The position numbers and the translations under genes were made by a program. This document shows positions 17,694 through 25,503 of a DNA stretch of 64,000 nucleotides, piece by piece; the first letter of the stretch is position 1; the number at the start of each line of letters is the position of its first letter. The notes below the pieces were generated by a model. The model saw only the letters and a list, made by a program, of their open reading frames with translations. It did no database searches and was not told the origin of the DNA. Origin of the DNA: Nocardia camponoti (GTDB taxonomy: Bacteria > Actinomycetota > Actinomycetes > Mycobacteriales > Mycobacteriaceae); contig NZ_BMMW01000001.1 of assembly GCF_014646135.1 (NCBI RefSeq), forward strand, positions 1,133,570 through 1,197,569, read 5' to 3'.

Positions 17694-18587
17694 TTAGCTC
17701 AAGCCCAACTGCTGCATCGCTGAACCGTCAGCACCGCGACGCGGCTCGTCCGGCAGCTGCGGGGGCAGCGCCGACACCGGGCCCGCTGCCGCTGCCGCCT
17801 GAGCGGCCTGCGCCGCCTCCATCGCCTGCTGCTGGGCGAGTGCCTGCTGCTGGTGTGCGGCGGCGAGCTGCTCGGCCAGTTCCTGCGGCAGCACGACCGG
17901 CAGCGGGTCGCGCACGGGCAGCGGCTCGTCACCGCGACGGACCAGCGTCGCCCCGAGGACCGCGCGGGCGGCGGCGATCAGCGGGCCGTGTTCCTCGACC
18001 GCGCCCGTCGGGCCAGCGGCGACCATGCGGACCATCCAGCGCGGCCCGTCGACGCCGACAAAGCGCAGATCGGCCCCTTCAGTGACCGCCTTGATTTCGC
18101 GCCCCCAGGGGCCCTTCTCGATGGTGACCGTCGCGCCGTCAGCGCGCATCGACGCGGCGAGGTCGGCGGCGACGGTGCGCCACTGGCCAGCCGACTTCGG
18201 CGCGGCATACGCGGCGACGGTGAGTCGACCGTGTTCGGTTGCCAAGTGCACCGCCTGCGGCGTGCCGTCGGGACTCATCTCGACCTGCAACTGGCCGCCG
18301 TCGGGAACGGGAATCAACACCGAACCCAGATCGAGGCGCTGCTCGATGAGTTCCGCCGACACCTCGGAGATGTCGTACGGGCCGAAGCCGACGCCCGCAT
18401 CAGTGTCGGGGTCGTCGTCAAAGTCATCAAAGTCATCGAACTCATCGAACTCATCGAACTCGTCAACCTCATCGACAACGTCTGCGTCCGGTGCACTGCC
18501 CAAATCGCCGTAAATGCGCTCGTCCGTTGGGGATTCGGCGAAATCGTAGTCGGTTTCGCGCTTGCGCTTCTTGCCGAAAAGCCCCAT
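17694..18587 (-). CDS. DUF3710 protein
   Basis: A 297-residue actinobacterial protein of unknown function (Rv2696c-like). The N-terminus MGLFGKKRKR is basic, then residues 38-62 form an acidic run made of repeated EFD/DFD units, the DUF3710 domain follows (GPYDISEV to LRFVGVDGPRWMVRMVAAG), and the C-terminal 70 residues are Gln/Ala-rich. ATG 18587 was chosen over GTG 18593 because AGGAGG lies 8 bases before the ATG but would touch the GTG. The gene starts 2 bases after dut ends, so the two are one operon. The acidic run is encoded by a 9-bp tandem microrepeat at about 18418-18470. Confidence 0.85.
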   Translation of the reverse strand: MGLFGKKRKRETDYDFAESPTDERIYGDLGSAPDADVVDEVDEFDEFDEFDDFDDFDDDPDTDAGVGFGPYDISEVSAELIEQRLDLGSVLIPVPDGGQLQVEMSPDGTPQAVHLATEHGRLTVAAYAAPKSAGQWRTVAADLAASMRADGATVTIEKGPWGREIKAVTEGADLRFVGVDGPRWMVRMVAAGPTGAVEEHGPLIAAARAVLGATLVRRGDEPLPVRDPLPVVLPQELAEQLAAAHQQQALAQQQAMEAAQAAQAAAAAGPVSALPPQLPDEPRRGADGSAMQQLGLS

Positions 18588-18589
18588 CG

Positions 18590-19060
18590 TCACGCCTCCT
18601 CAACCGTCAAGCTGGCGTGGCCGCCGCTTGATCCGTGGCCGCCAACGCCACGACTCGTGTCATCTAGCTCGTCGACCTCGACGAAATCAACCAACTCAAC
18701 GCGCTGCACAAGCAGCTGCGCGATGCGGTCGCCGCGACGCAGTTCGATCGCGGTGCGTGGGTCGAGGTTGATCAAACACACCTTGAGCTCACCGCGATAC
18801 CCGGCGTCGACCGTGCCCGGCGCGTTCACCACCGACAACCCGGCCTTGGCCGCCAGCCCTGACCTCGGATGGATCAGCCCGACCGTGCCGTGCGGCAACG
18901 CGATCGCGATACCGGTACCAACAAGCACCCGTTCACCGGGCTCGATGATCACGTCCTCGGTGGTACACAAATCAACGCCCGCGTCGCCAGAATGGGCACG
19001 CGTCGGCACGGGGATGCCGGGATCGAGCCGCCGCAGCGGAATCGGTGCAAGTGCGTTCAC
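18590..19060 (-). CDS. dut: dUTP diphosphatase (dUTPase)
   Basis: Dut hydrolyses dUTP to dUMP, keeping uracil out of DNA and feeding thymidylate synthesis. The 156-residue trimeric enzyme shows all five motifs: [27 protein letters not shown] (with the catalytic Asp), GDRIAQLLV and the C-terminal [10 protein letters not shown] flap. The start is a GTG; TAGGCT read on this strand lies 8 bases upstream and no ribosome site is seen, so the transcript is probably leaderless. DUF3710 follows at once. Confidence 0.96.
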   Translation of the reverse strand: MNALAPIPLRRLDPGIPVPTRAHSGDAGVDLCTTEDVIIEPGERVLVGTGIAIALPHGTVGLIHPRSGLAAKAGLSVVNAPGTVDAGYRGELKVCLINLDPRTAIELRRGDRIAQLLVQRVELVDFVEVDELDDTSRGVGGHGSSGGHASLTVEEA

Positions 19061-19068
19061 ATCGGTCG

Positions 19069-19074
19069 AGCCTA
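19069..19074 (-). promoter_or_regulatory. -10 hexamer TAGGCT, leaderless promoter of dut
   Basis: Minus-strand TAGGCT, 8 bases before the dut GTG at 19060. The surrounding CGAGCCTACGCGC is also found in the dxs/SIMPL spacer near 9166. Confidence 0.45.
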
Positions 19075-19133
19075 CGCGCCCGCGCGCGTATCTTCCTGGT
19101 GGCCCGGGCGGGCACCGAGTTCGTCTCGTGACC

Positions 19134-19139
19134 TACTGT
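19134..19139 (+). promoter_or_regulatory. -10 hexamer TACTGT, leaderless promoter of the DUF3093 gene
   Basis: TACTGT lies 6 bases before the GTG at 19146. Confidence 0.45.
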
Positions 19140-19145
19140 TGAGGG

Positions 19146-19691
19146 GTGTCCGACCAGCCCCAACCTTCGCTCACCGACGGCGTCAGCACTGACGCGCTAA
19201 CCACGGTCCCGGTCTCGCGCTATCGCGAACGACTCTGGGTTCCGCTGTGGTGGTGGCCGCTTGGGCTGGCGATCGCGGGCCTGCTGGCCGCCGAAATCCA
19301 GATGGCAACGCGCGCGGATTACGCGTGGTTGCCGTATGTGCTGATGGCACCGATTCCGGTGTGGGTTTTGTTGTGGATGAGCCGGCATACCGTCGAGGTC
19401 ACCGAAAATGCTTCGGGCACAACAGAATTGCGCGTCGACCGAGCCCACCTGCCGGTGAACTTCGTCGCGCGCGCGACCGCGGTGGCACCCAGCGCGAAAA
19501 GCGCGGCGCTAGGTCGTCAGCTCGACCCCGCCGCCTATGTGCGGCATCGAGCCTGGATCGGCCCGCTCGCACTGCTCGTTCTTGATGACCCGGACGATCC
19601 GACGCCGTACTGGGTGATCAGCACGCGTCATCCTGACCGGGTCTTGGCCGCGCTCGGAGTACCGAGCGCGGGCCGACCCGTTACCTCTTAG
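19146..19691 (+). CDS. DUF3093 membrane protein
   Basis: A 181-residue protein with two close transmembrane segments (about residues 32-50, VPLWWWPLGLAIAGLLAA, and 58-78, WLPYVLMAPIPVWVLLWM) followed by a cytosolic or exposed beta-rich domain including RVDRAHLPVNFVARATAV and PYWVISTRHPDRVLAAL. Function unknown; it is the counterpart of Rv2698. It is divergent from dut, and its last 4 bases overlap the end of the convergent DUF4193 gene. Confidence 0.85.
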   Translation: MSDQPQPSLTDGVSTDALTTVPVSRYRERLWVPLWWWPLGLAIAGLLAAEIQMATRADYAWLPYVLMAPIPVWVLLWMSRHTVEVTENASGTTELRVDRAHLPVNFVARATAVAPSAKSAALGRQLDPAAYVRHRAWIGPLALLVLDDPDDPTPYWVISTRHPDRVLAALGVPSAGRPVTS

Positions 19692-19990
19692 GCAGCGCAG
19701 TCCATGCAGATCAGCTGGCCGCCGCTTTCCTCGGCCAGTCGACTGCGGTGGTGCACAAGGAAACAACTTGAGCACGTGAACTCATCTGCCTGCTTCGGGA
19801 CTACCCGAACGCTCAGAACCTCATCGGACAAGTCCGCGCCGGGAAGCTCGAACGATTCCGCTGTATCGGATTCGTCGATGTCCACGACGGCGGACTGCGC
19901 CTCGTTGCGGCGCGCTTTCAGCTCCTCAAGCGAATCCTCGGAAACCTCGTCGGATTCGGTGCGCCGCGGTGCGTCATAGTCGGTTGCCAT
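19688..19990 (-). CDS. DUF4193 zinc-ribbon protein
   Basis: A 100-residue protein with an acidic N-terminal half and a C-terminal zinc ribbon: CSSC at the start of the finger, a basic VHHRSRLA loop, and CMDC close to the end. The family is limited to Actinobacteria (Rv2699c) and is probably a transcription- or translation-linked small regulator, but no function is established. AAGGGGAAGAC precedes the ATG. About 165 bases upstream lies an ECF-type promoter (GGGAAC-N17-CGTTAA), so the gene may belong to a stress regulon. Confidence 0.88.
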   Translation of the reverse strand: MATDYDAPRRTESDEVSEDSLEELKARRNEAQSAVVDIDESDTAESFELPGADLSDEVLSVRVVPKQADEFTCSSCFLVHHRSRLAEESGGQLICMDCAA

Positions 19991-20154
19991 GTCGTCTTCC
20001 CCTTAAGTCCTTACTCCGTATATCCCGGATCAGTTCGATTGCCCGGTTCCCGAGGGAAACGAGCCCGTGAACCGCCCCGCCGGTGGTGCACCTCACACGT
20101 ACACCGCTCGCCTATCAGGGTCGATCGGCGAAGATCTACTCCGACAGCGTTCGG

Positions 20155-20183
20155 TTAACGCAGGACATGCCCTGGTTGTTCCC
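20155..20183 (-). promoter_or_regulatory. ECF-type promoter GGGAAC-N17-CGTTAA upstream of DUF4193
   Basis: On the minus strand GGGAAC (20183-20178) is followed after exactly 17 bases by CGTTAA (20160-20155). This is the SigH/SigE-type pattern of mycolate bacteria and the same spacing as at sigB. Confidence 0.5.
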
Positions 20184-20355
20184 GCGACCAACCACCGATT
20201 GACCGGTGATTATTCGATCTGGGCGGGCAGACAATAGCGGACCCGAGGACAAAAGTCGCAATCAATGACCGGCGGGTGGCTAAACCGACTACGAATCTTC
20301 ACCTTCAGACAAACGCGCCGAGACCTCCCGTCCTCACGGTTGTGCGTTGGACTCG

Positions 20356-20361
20356 TAGAGT
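20356..20361 (+). promoter_or_regulatory. -10 hexamer TAGAGT, leaderless promoter of cei
   Basis: TAGAGT lies 6 bases before the GTG at 20368. Confidence 0.5.
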
Positions 20362-20367
20362 GAGCGC

Positions 20368-21051
20368 GTGGTTTCACTGATCACCGAAGGCAGCGCGACC
20401 GATCGCGACGGCAAACCCTTTCCGCGACGGCGCCCCGAGCTGTGGCTCGCCATGGTGCTAGTCCTGGCGTTGGTGAGCCTGTTCGTGTGGATCACGGCGT
20501 TTCGGACCCATGACGACAGCAACGCGCCGATGGCATGCAACGCCCCCGGCACCCCAACCGCGACGAACGCGCCGCAACCGGCCGCCCTTGGCGACCGAGT
20601 CGGGCAATCGCGCCTTGACGACGTCGACCCGGCGCCGCTCGCACAGTCGAAGGTGCGGGTGTTCAACGCCAACGGCAAGAGCGGCCAGGCTGGCCACATC
20701 GCGTCGGCGTTGGGCGACTTAGGCTTCGCTGGCGCGCCAGGAACACAAGTGGGTAACGATCCGGTTTATGTCCTCGGTGACCTCACCTGCACCGGCCAGA
20801 TTCGCTTCGGCGTGAACGGTCGACCGGCAGCGGCGTCGGTGCAGTTGGTCGCGCCATGCGCCGAGCTGATCGAGGATCCGCGCACCGACGACAGCGTCGA
20901 TTTGGTCCTCGGCGTCGCCTTCGGCGAGTCGCTGCGGCCGTCGACCGACGCCGAGGAAGTACTGCGCGCGCTGAAAAACCCTGCGCCAGGCAGCAATTCG
21001 ACCGAGATCGACCCTGATCTGTTGAAGGCAGCGCGAAAAGCTAAGTGTTAG
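20368..21051 (+). CDS. cei: Envelope integrity protein Cei (LytR C-terminal domain)
   Basis: A 227-residue single-span membrane protein: a basic cytosolic tail (FPRRRPELW), one transmembrane helix at residues 26-45 (LAMVLVLALVSLFVWITAF), a Pro/Ala linker, then an extracellular LytR_C domain with SKVRVFNANGKSGQAGHIASALG. In mycobacteria the Rv2700 protein supports cell envelope integrity and virulence. Two cysteine pairs outside the membrane (MACNAP, LTCTG, APCAEL, and the last residue Cys) could form disulfides. The start GTG has TAGAGT 6 bases upstream. suhB follows on the opposite strand after 13 bases. Confidence 0.87.
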   Translation: MVSLITEGSATDRDGKPFPRRRPELWLAMVLVLALVSLFVWITAFRTHDDSNAPMACNAPGTPTATNAPQPAALGDRVGQSRLDDVDPAPLAQSKVRVFNANGKSGQAGHIASALGDLGFAGAPGTQVGNDPVYVLGDLTCTGQIRFGVNGRPAAASVQLVAPCAELIEDPRTDDSVDLVLGVAFGESLRPSTDAEEVLRALKNPAPGSNSTEIDPDLLKAARKAKC

Positions 21052-21064
21052 AACGGCTTTCGCG

Positions 21065-21937
21065 TTAGTCGGGCAGTGCTTTCGTCGCGCCGGTGCGGGT
21101 GAGCAGGTCGCTGAGCTGCTCGGCCACGCCCGGCGCGGCGACCATCGCCAACTCCCCCGCCGCGCCGCCGACGGTGATCGCGGGCACTCGCACGACCGCG
21201 CCCGCTTCGGCGGCGATCAACGCGCCCGCCGCCCAATCCCATGCGTTGAGGCCGTGCTCGTAGTAGGCGTCGAGGTGACCCGACGCAACGTGGCACAGAT
21301 CCATCGCGGCGGCACCGAGTCGGCGAATGTCGCGCACTTCGGGCAGCACTTCGGCGACCGCGCGTGCCTGTTCGGCGCGACGCGCCCGGCCGTACGCGAA
21401 ACCGGTACCGACTAACGCGAGCCCCAGGGTGTCCTCGGTTGAGCAGCGCAGGGGCGTAGTCGTGCCGTCGGCGCTCACCGCGGTCGTCCCGCCCCCCGCT
21501 GACGCGCTGTAGGTGACGTCGGCGGCAACGTCGACCACCGCGCCAGCGACCGGCACGCCGTCGCGCACAGCGGCGACCGAGACGGCGTAGCCGGGCAGCC
21601 CGTAGAGGAAGTTCACCGTGCCGTCGATCGGGTCGACGACCCAGGTGATCGCGCCGGGCGCGGTCGCGCCAACGTCGCCGCCGCCTTCTTCGCCCAAGAT
21701 CGCGTCATTGGGCCGACGTCGCGCGAGCAGTTCGCGAATCACCTGCTCGGATTCGGTGTCGACGATGGTGACCGGATCGGTCGCGTGACCTTTCGTCCGA
21801 ACAGCGCCCTCGGCGGGCCCGTCAGCGGCGAACACCTCGGTGCGGCGACGGCGCACGTGCGCGGCGGCGGTCTGGGCCAACTCAACGGCCAATTCGCGGA
21901 GACTGTCGTTAGTTTCGATCGCGGCATCGTCAACCAT
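21065..21937 (-). CDS. suhB: Inositol monophosphatase family protein SuhB
   Basis: A 290-residue Mg2+-dependent phosphatase expected to release inositol from inositol 1-phosphate, feeding phosphatidylinositol, lipomannan and mycothiol synthesis. Motifs are TDPVTIVDTESEQVIRELL, the metal-binding ILGEEGG, the core WVVDPIDGTVNFLYGLP, and the C-terminal AWDWAAGALIAAEAGA. Length and motif order are normal for the family. The ATG at 21937 has only GGGGA close by as ribosome site. It is divergent from ppgK with 74 bases between. Confidence 0.93.
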   Translation of the reverse strand: MVDDAAIETNDSLRELAVELAQTAAAHVRRRRTEVFAADGPAEGAVRTKGHATDPVTIVDTESEQVIRELLARRRPNDAILGEEGGGDVGATAPGAITWVVDPIDGTVNFLYGLPGYAVSVAAVRDGVPVAGAVVDVAADVTYSASAGGGTTAVSADGTTTPLRCSTEDTLGLALVGTGFAYGRARRAEQARAVAEVLPEVRDIRRLGAAAMDLCHVASGHLDAYYEHGLNAWDWAAGALIAAEAGAVVRVPAITVGGAAGELAMVAAPGVAEQLSDLLTRTGATKALPD

Positions 21938-22011
21938 GTCCCCAATCGGATCACATCGCCGCTACGCTGTGCCACACCACCACATCGGCCGCGCACACAA
22001 GGGGTTGCACC

Positions 22012-22770
22012 ATGTCCGCTCGGGGGCTTTCGTTCGGCATCGATATCGGGGGCAGCGGCGTGAAAGGGGCGATCGTCGATCTCACGACTGGCGAGCTCAC
22101 CCACGAACGCATCAAGATCACTACCCCGCAGCCATCGACCCCGGCCGCCGTGGCTTCGGCTTGCGCGGAATTGTGTACGCGGGCGAACTGGGAAGGTCCG
22201 GTCGGGCTCACCTTGCCCGCGGTGGTCCTTGACGGCTACGCACGCACCGCGGCCAACATCGACCCATCGTGGATCGGCACCGACGCTCGCGCGCTCTTCA
22301 GCGAGGCGCTGGGCGGGCGTACGGTCAGCGTCCTCAACGACGCCGACGCCGCCGGACTCGCCGAAGATCGTTACGGCGCCGCGCGCGAACTCGACGGGCT
22401 CACGCTGTTGCTCACCTTCGGCACCGGCATCGGTTCGGCGGTGCTCTACAACGGCACGCTCGTCCCCAATTCAGAGCTTGGCCACCTCGAAGTTCATGGC
22501 GTCGAAGCCGAGCACATGGCCGCCGCGTCGGTGAAGGATCGCGAGGACCTCACCTACGCGCAATGGGCCGAACGAGTATCAACAGTGCTGGTCACGATGG
22601 AAAACCTGTTCTGGCCGAAAGTGTTCGTCGTCGGCGGTGGCATCAGTCGCGACTACGGGAAGTGGATTCCCTTGCTAAGCAACCGAACTCCCGTGATTCC
22701 GGCGGTGCTGAAGAACACCGCGGGCATCGTCGGAGCGGCCATGGCGGTCGCCGAAGGCATCACGCCATGA
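22012..22770 (+). CDS. ppgK: Polyphosphate glucokinase
   Basis: PpgK phosphorylates glucose using polyphosphate or ATP. The 252-residue ROK-type kinase has the phosphate-binding loop FGIDIGGSGVKGAIVD, the catalytic aspartate in VSVLNDADAAGLAEDRYGAA, the second phosphate loop LTFGTGIGSAVLYNG and the glucose-binding NSELGHLEVHG. AAGGGG lies 8 bases before the ATG, and a TACGCT -10 at about 21963 gives a short leader. It stands directly before sigA, the conserved order in mycolate bacteria. Confidence 0.95.
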   Translation: MSARGLSFGIDIGGSGVKGAIVDLTTGELTHERIKITTPQPSTPAAVASACAELCTRANWEGPVGLTLPAVVLDGYARTAANIDPSWIGTDARALFSEALGGRTVSVLNDADAAGLAEDRYGAARELDGLTLLLTFGTGIGSAVLYNGTLVPNSELGHLEVHGVEAEHMAAASVKDREDLTYAQWAERVSTVLVTMENLFWPKVFVVGGGISRDYGKWIPLLSNRTPVIPAVLKNTAGIVGAAMAVAEGITP

Positions 22771-22823
22771 CGACGCCGCAACGCCTGAGCGGCATCGTGC
22801 CATGAGTACCCTGGTTCGATCGT

Positions 22824-22829
22824 TACAAT
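22824..22829 (+). promoter_or_regulatory. -10 hexamer TACAAT upstream of sigA
   Basis: TACAAT is the best -10 in the ppgK-sigA gap and implies a leader of about 170 bases before the sigA GTG. A convincing -35 was not seen. Confidence 0.45.
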
Positions 22830-23008
22830 GGAACACGTCCGGCGGTGAGCCGGTGACCCCAGCCGGTTCGCAGACCAGTCGGCAAGCCATCGGCAAGCAC
22901 CGCCGATCGCGCCACCGACCAACGCACTGCCGGTGAAACCCGACCGACCGCTCCGCCGGAAAATCCCTCTGGCGTGACGCCGCACGAGACCGTCACGAAA
23001 GGGCGTAC

Positions 23009-24388
23009 GTGGTAGCCACGAATACCCGTCAGACCGCCGACTCGGCTGAAGCCGAGGCCGACGCCGCAGCAACCCCTACCCCGGCTAAGAAAGCGCCGGC
23101 GAAGAAGGCTGCCGCTAAGAAGGCCCCCGCCAAGAAGGCGGCGGCGAAGAAGGCCCCTGCGAAGAAGGCCGCGGCTAAGAAGGCGCCTGCCAAGAAGGCA
23201 GCGGCGAAGAAGGCAGCGTCGCCCGCTGGTGAAGGCGAGGCGCAGCCCGACGAAGAGTCGATCGAGCTTGACGATCTCGGCGATCTTGAGGTTTCAGAAG
23301 AAGACCTCACCGGCGACGAGGTAGTCGTCGAAGAAGTTGTCGTTGAGGCAACCGAAGACGCCGAAACTGAGGAGCCGTCCGAAAAGGACAAGGCCTCAGG
23401 CGATTTCGTGTGGGACGAGGAAGAGTCCGAAGCGCTGCGTCAAGCGCGCAAGGACGCTGAGCTCACCGCTTCCGCCGACTCGGTTCGCGCTTATCTCAAG
23501 CAGATCGGCAAGGTCGCGCTGCTCAACGCCGAAGAGGAGGTCGAACTCGCCAAGCGCATTGAGGCTGGCCTGTTCGCGGCGGAGAAGATGCGTGAGTTCG
23601 CCGAGGCTGGCGAGAAGCTGTCGGTCACCACGCGTCGCGATTTCAACTGGATCGTGCGCGACGGCAACCGGGCGAAGAACCATCTGCTCGAAGCCAACCT
23701 GCGCCTTGTTGTTTCGCTCGCGAAGCGCTACACGGGTCGCGGCATGGCCTTCCTCGATTTGATTCAGGAAGGCAACCTCGGTCTCATTCGCGCGGTCGAG
23801 AAGTTCGACTACACCAAGGGTTACAAGTTCTCGACGTACGCCACCTGGTGGATCCGTCAGGCGATCACCCGCGCGATGGCCGACCAGGCGCGCACCATTC
23901 GTATTCCGGTGCACATGGTCGAGGTCATCAACAAGCTCGGTCGTATTCAGCGCGAACTGCTCCAGGATCTGGGTCGCGAACCCACTCCCGAAGAGCTCGC
24001 CAAGGAAATGGACATCACGCCGGAGAAGGTGCTGGAAATCCAGCAGTACGCGCGTGAACCCATTTCGCTCGACCAGACCATCGGCGATGAAGGCGATAGC
24101 CAGCTCGGCGATTTCATCGAAGACTCCGAAGCGGTTGTCGCTGTCGACGCGGTCAGCTTCACGCTGTTGCAGGACCAGTTGCAGTCGGTGTTGGAAACGC
24201 TGTCCGAGCGTGAGGCGGGCGTGGTTCGCCTGCGCTTCGGCCTCACCGATGGGCAGCCGCGCACGCTCGACGAGATCGGTCAGGTGTACGGCGTCACGCG
24301 TGAGCGCATTCGCCAGATCGAGTCGAAGACGATGAGCAAGCTACGCCACCCCAGTCGTTCGCAGGTCTTGCGCGACTACCTGGATTAA
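23009..24388 (+). CDS. sigA: Principal RNA polymerase sigma factor SigA (RpoD/HrdB)
   Basis: The housekeeping sigma factor, 459 residues. Residues 24-70 are a Lys/Ala/Pro repeat made of [10 protein letters not shown] units, encoded by a roughly 30-bp tandem repeat, followed by an acidic stretch. Region 1.2 begins at [16 protein letters not shown], region 2 includes [20 protein letters not shown] and [17 protein letters not shown], region 3 follows, and region 4 has [20 protein letters not shown]. The GTG start has GAAAGGG seven bases upstream. A 19-bp perfect hairpin terminates it. Actinobacterial principal sigmas commonly have such a basic-then-acidic head, so the repeat length is the variable part. 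Confidence 0.98.
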   Translation: MVATNTRQTADSAEAEADAAATPTPAKKAPAKKAAAKKAPAKKAAAKKAPAKKAAAKKAPAKKAAAKKAASPAGEGEAQPDEESIELDDLGDLEVSEEDLTGDEVVVEEVVVEATEDAETEEPSEKDKASGDFVWDEEESEALRQARKDAELTASADSVRAYLKQIGKVALLNAEEEVELAKRIEAGLFAAEKMREFAEAGEKLSVTTRRDFNWIVRDGNRAKNHLLEANLRLVVSLAKRYTGRGMAFLDLIQEGNLGLIRAVEKFDYTKGYKFSTYATWWIRQAITRAMADQARTIRIPVHMVEVINKLGRIQRELLQDLGREPTPEELAKEMDITPEKVLEIQQYAREPISLDQTIGDEGDSQLGDFIEDSEAVVAVDAVSFTLLQDQLQSVLETLSEREAGVVRLRFGLTDGQPRTLDEIGQVYGVTRERIRQIESKTMSKLRHPSRSQVLRDYLD

Positions 24389-24401
24389 TTTCCCAAGACA
24401 A

Positions 24402-24442
24402 AGTACGGCCCGTGGACACCTAAGGTGTCCACGGGCCGTACT
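24402..24442 (+). terminator. Strong sigA terminator hairpin
   Basis: A perfect 19-bp stem (24402-24420 with 24424-24442) around a 3-base TAA loop starts 13 bases after the sigA stop. Confidence 0.9.
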
Positions 24443-24514
24443 CGTATGCAAGAGTAATCATTTCGTGATCAACCCCACAGTGACGAACGTGGATCTGAAT
24501 GGAGCAATTTCACG

Positions 24515-24533
24515 ATTGTCACCGTATTGTCAC
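24515..24533 (+). promoter_or_regulatory. Paired direct repeats ATTGTCAC upstream of the MHYT gene
   Basis: ATTGTCAC occurs at 24515-24522 and again at 24526-24533, 11 bases apart or one helical turn, in the promoter region of the MHYT gene. Possibly an activator or repressor site. Confidence 0.3.
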
Positions 24534-24591
24534 ATGCGGATTTTCATTCCACTGTCATCAGTTTGCCGATCTGCATTGAGAGTTTCGCGGC

Positions 24592-25503
24592 GTGGTCGAT
24601 ATTTATCACTTCAGTTATGGCTGGATCACTCCGGTTCTCGCCTACTTCATGTCCGTGACGGGCTGTCTGCTCGGACTCCAATGTGCCGCCCGTGGGCGTA
24701 ATGCCACCGAAGGGCGTGCTGGTTGGCTCATCGGCGCGGCCATCGCGATTGGTGGCACCGGCATTTGGGTTATGCACTTCATCGCGATGCTCGGCTTCAC
24801 CATCCGGGGCAGTGAGATCCGCTACGACGTGCCGCTCACGCTTTTTAGCGCGGTCACGGCGATGGTCGTTGTTGGCATCGGGCTGTTCATGGTGAACAAG
24901 CCGCAGCCCACGCTGCGTTCGCTTGTCGCGGGCGGCACGATCACCGGGCTCGGCGTCGGCATCATGCATTACTCGGGCATGTACGCGATGAAGTCGACCG
25001 CCGATATCGACTACGACGCGCGCATCGTCGCGTTGTCGATGGCGATCGCGGTGGTCGCGTCGATCGTCGCGCTCTGGTTTACGTTGCGCGTCAAGGGTTT
25101 TCTCGCCACCGTCGGTGCCGCGATCATCATGGGTGTCGCCGTGACGGGCATGCACTACACCGGCATGGCGTCGATGCACGCGCACACCGTTCATCACGCC
25201 GCCCCACCGGTTGGCGCCGGCGCGATGGAACTGCTCGCGCCGCTCATCGGCATCAGCAGCATCGTCACCATGCTCGTGCTAATCAGTGTCAGTTTGACCG
25301 AGATCGAGAACGAGGAAGCGCTGCCGCGCATGTGGCTCACGTCGCGTCACCAGCCTCGAACTCCCGCCGCCCCCGCGGGCTCCGCCGCGCCGTTGCGCCC
25401 GACACCCGCGCCGGTTCCCGTCTCGTCGCCCGCCGATCAATATCGCACTGACGAACTCGTGTACGACGTCGCTGGGTCGTGGCCACGACGTGTGATCGAC
25501 TAG
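24592..25503 (+). CDS. MHYT-domain membrane sensor protein
   Basis: A 303-residue integral membrane protein with seven predicted helices and the MHYT signature three times: WVMHFIAML near residue 61, GIMHYSGMYAM near 124, and GMHYTGMASM near 186, the last followed by the His-rich HAHTVHHAAPP. MHYT domains are proposed to bind copper and to sense oxygen, CO or NO. Unlike classic members it has no GGDEF or EAL output domain; the C-terminal 80 residues are a Pro/Ala-rich soluble tail ending PRRVID. The GTG start has only a weak ribosome site. Its stop overlaps the convergent antiporter gene by 4 bases. Confidence 0.88.
   Translation: MVDIYHFSYGWITPVLAYFMSVTGCLLGLQCAARGRNATEGRAGWLIGAAIAIGGTGIWVMHFIAMLGFTIRGSEIRYDVPLTLFSAVTAMVVVGIGLFMVNKPQPTLRSLVAGGTITGLGVGIMHYSGMYAMKSTADIDYDARIVALSMAIAVVASIVALWFTLRVKGFLATVGAAIIMGVAVTGMHYTGMASMHAHTVHHAAPPVGAGAMELLAPLIGISSIVTMLVLISVSLTEIENEEALPRMWLTSRHQPRTPAAPAGSAAPLRPTPAPVPVSSPADQYRTDELVYDVAGSWPRRVID

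Larger units (their letters stand above)
19991..20367. other. 377-base divergent intergenic region DUF4193 / cei
   Basis: No coding frame here is supportable. It holds, on the minus strand, an ECF-type promoter (20155-20183) for DUF4193 and, on the plus strand, the cei -10 box at 20356. The leader in front of DUF4193 would be about 160 bases and contains CGGGAACCGGG, a second GGGAAC without a matching -10. Confidence 0.6.

Noticed and set aside
20046..20052. Second GGGAAC on the minus strand in the DUF4193 leader
   Set aside because: No matching -10 at 16 to 19 bases, unlike the site at 20155-20183.
22830..22860. GGAACA near the sigA start as an ECF -35
   Set aside because: No GTT or CGTC follows at 16 to 19 bases; TACAAT at 22824 is the better promoter element.
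23085..23220. Short regular repeats that could suggest a CRISPR-like array
   Set aside because: They are direct in-frame codon repeats encoding the Lys/Ala/Pro head of SigA, with no spacers.
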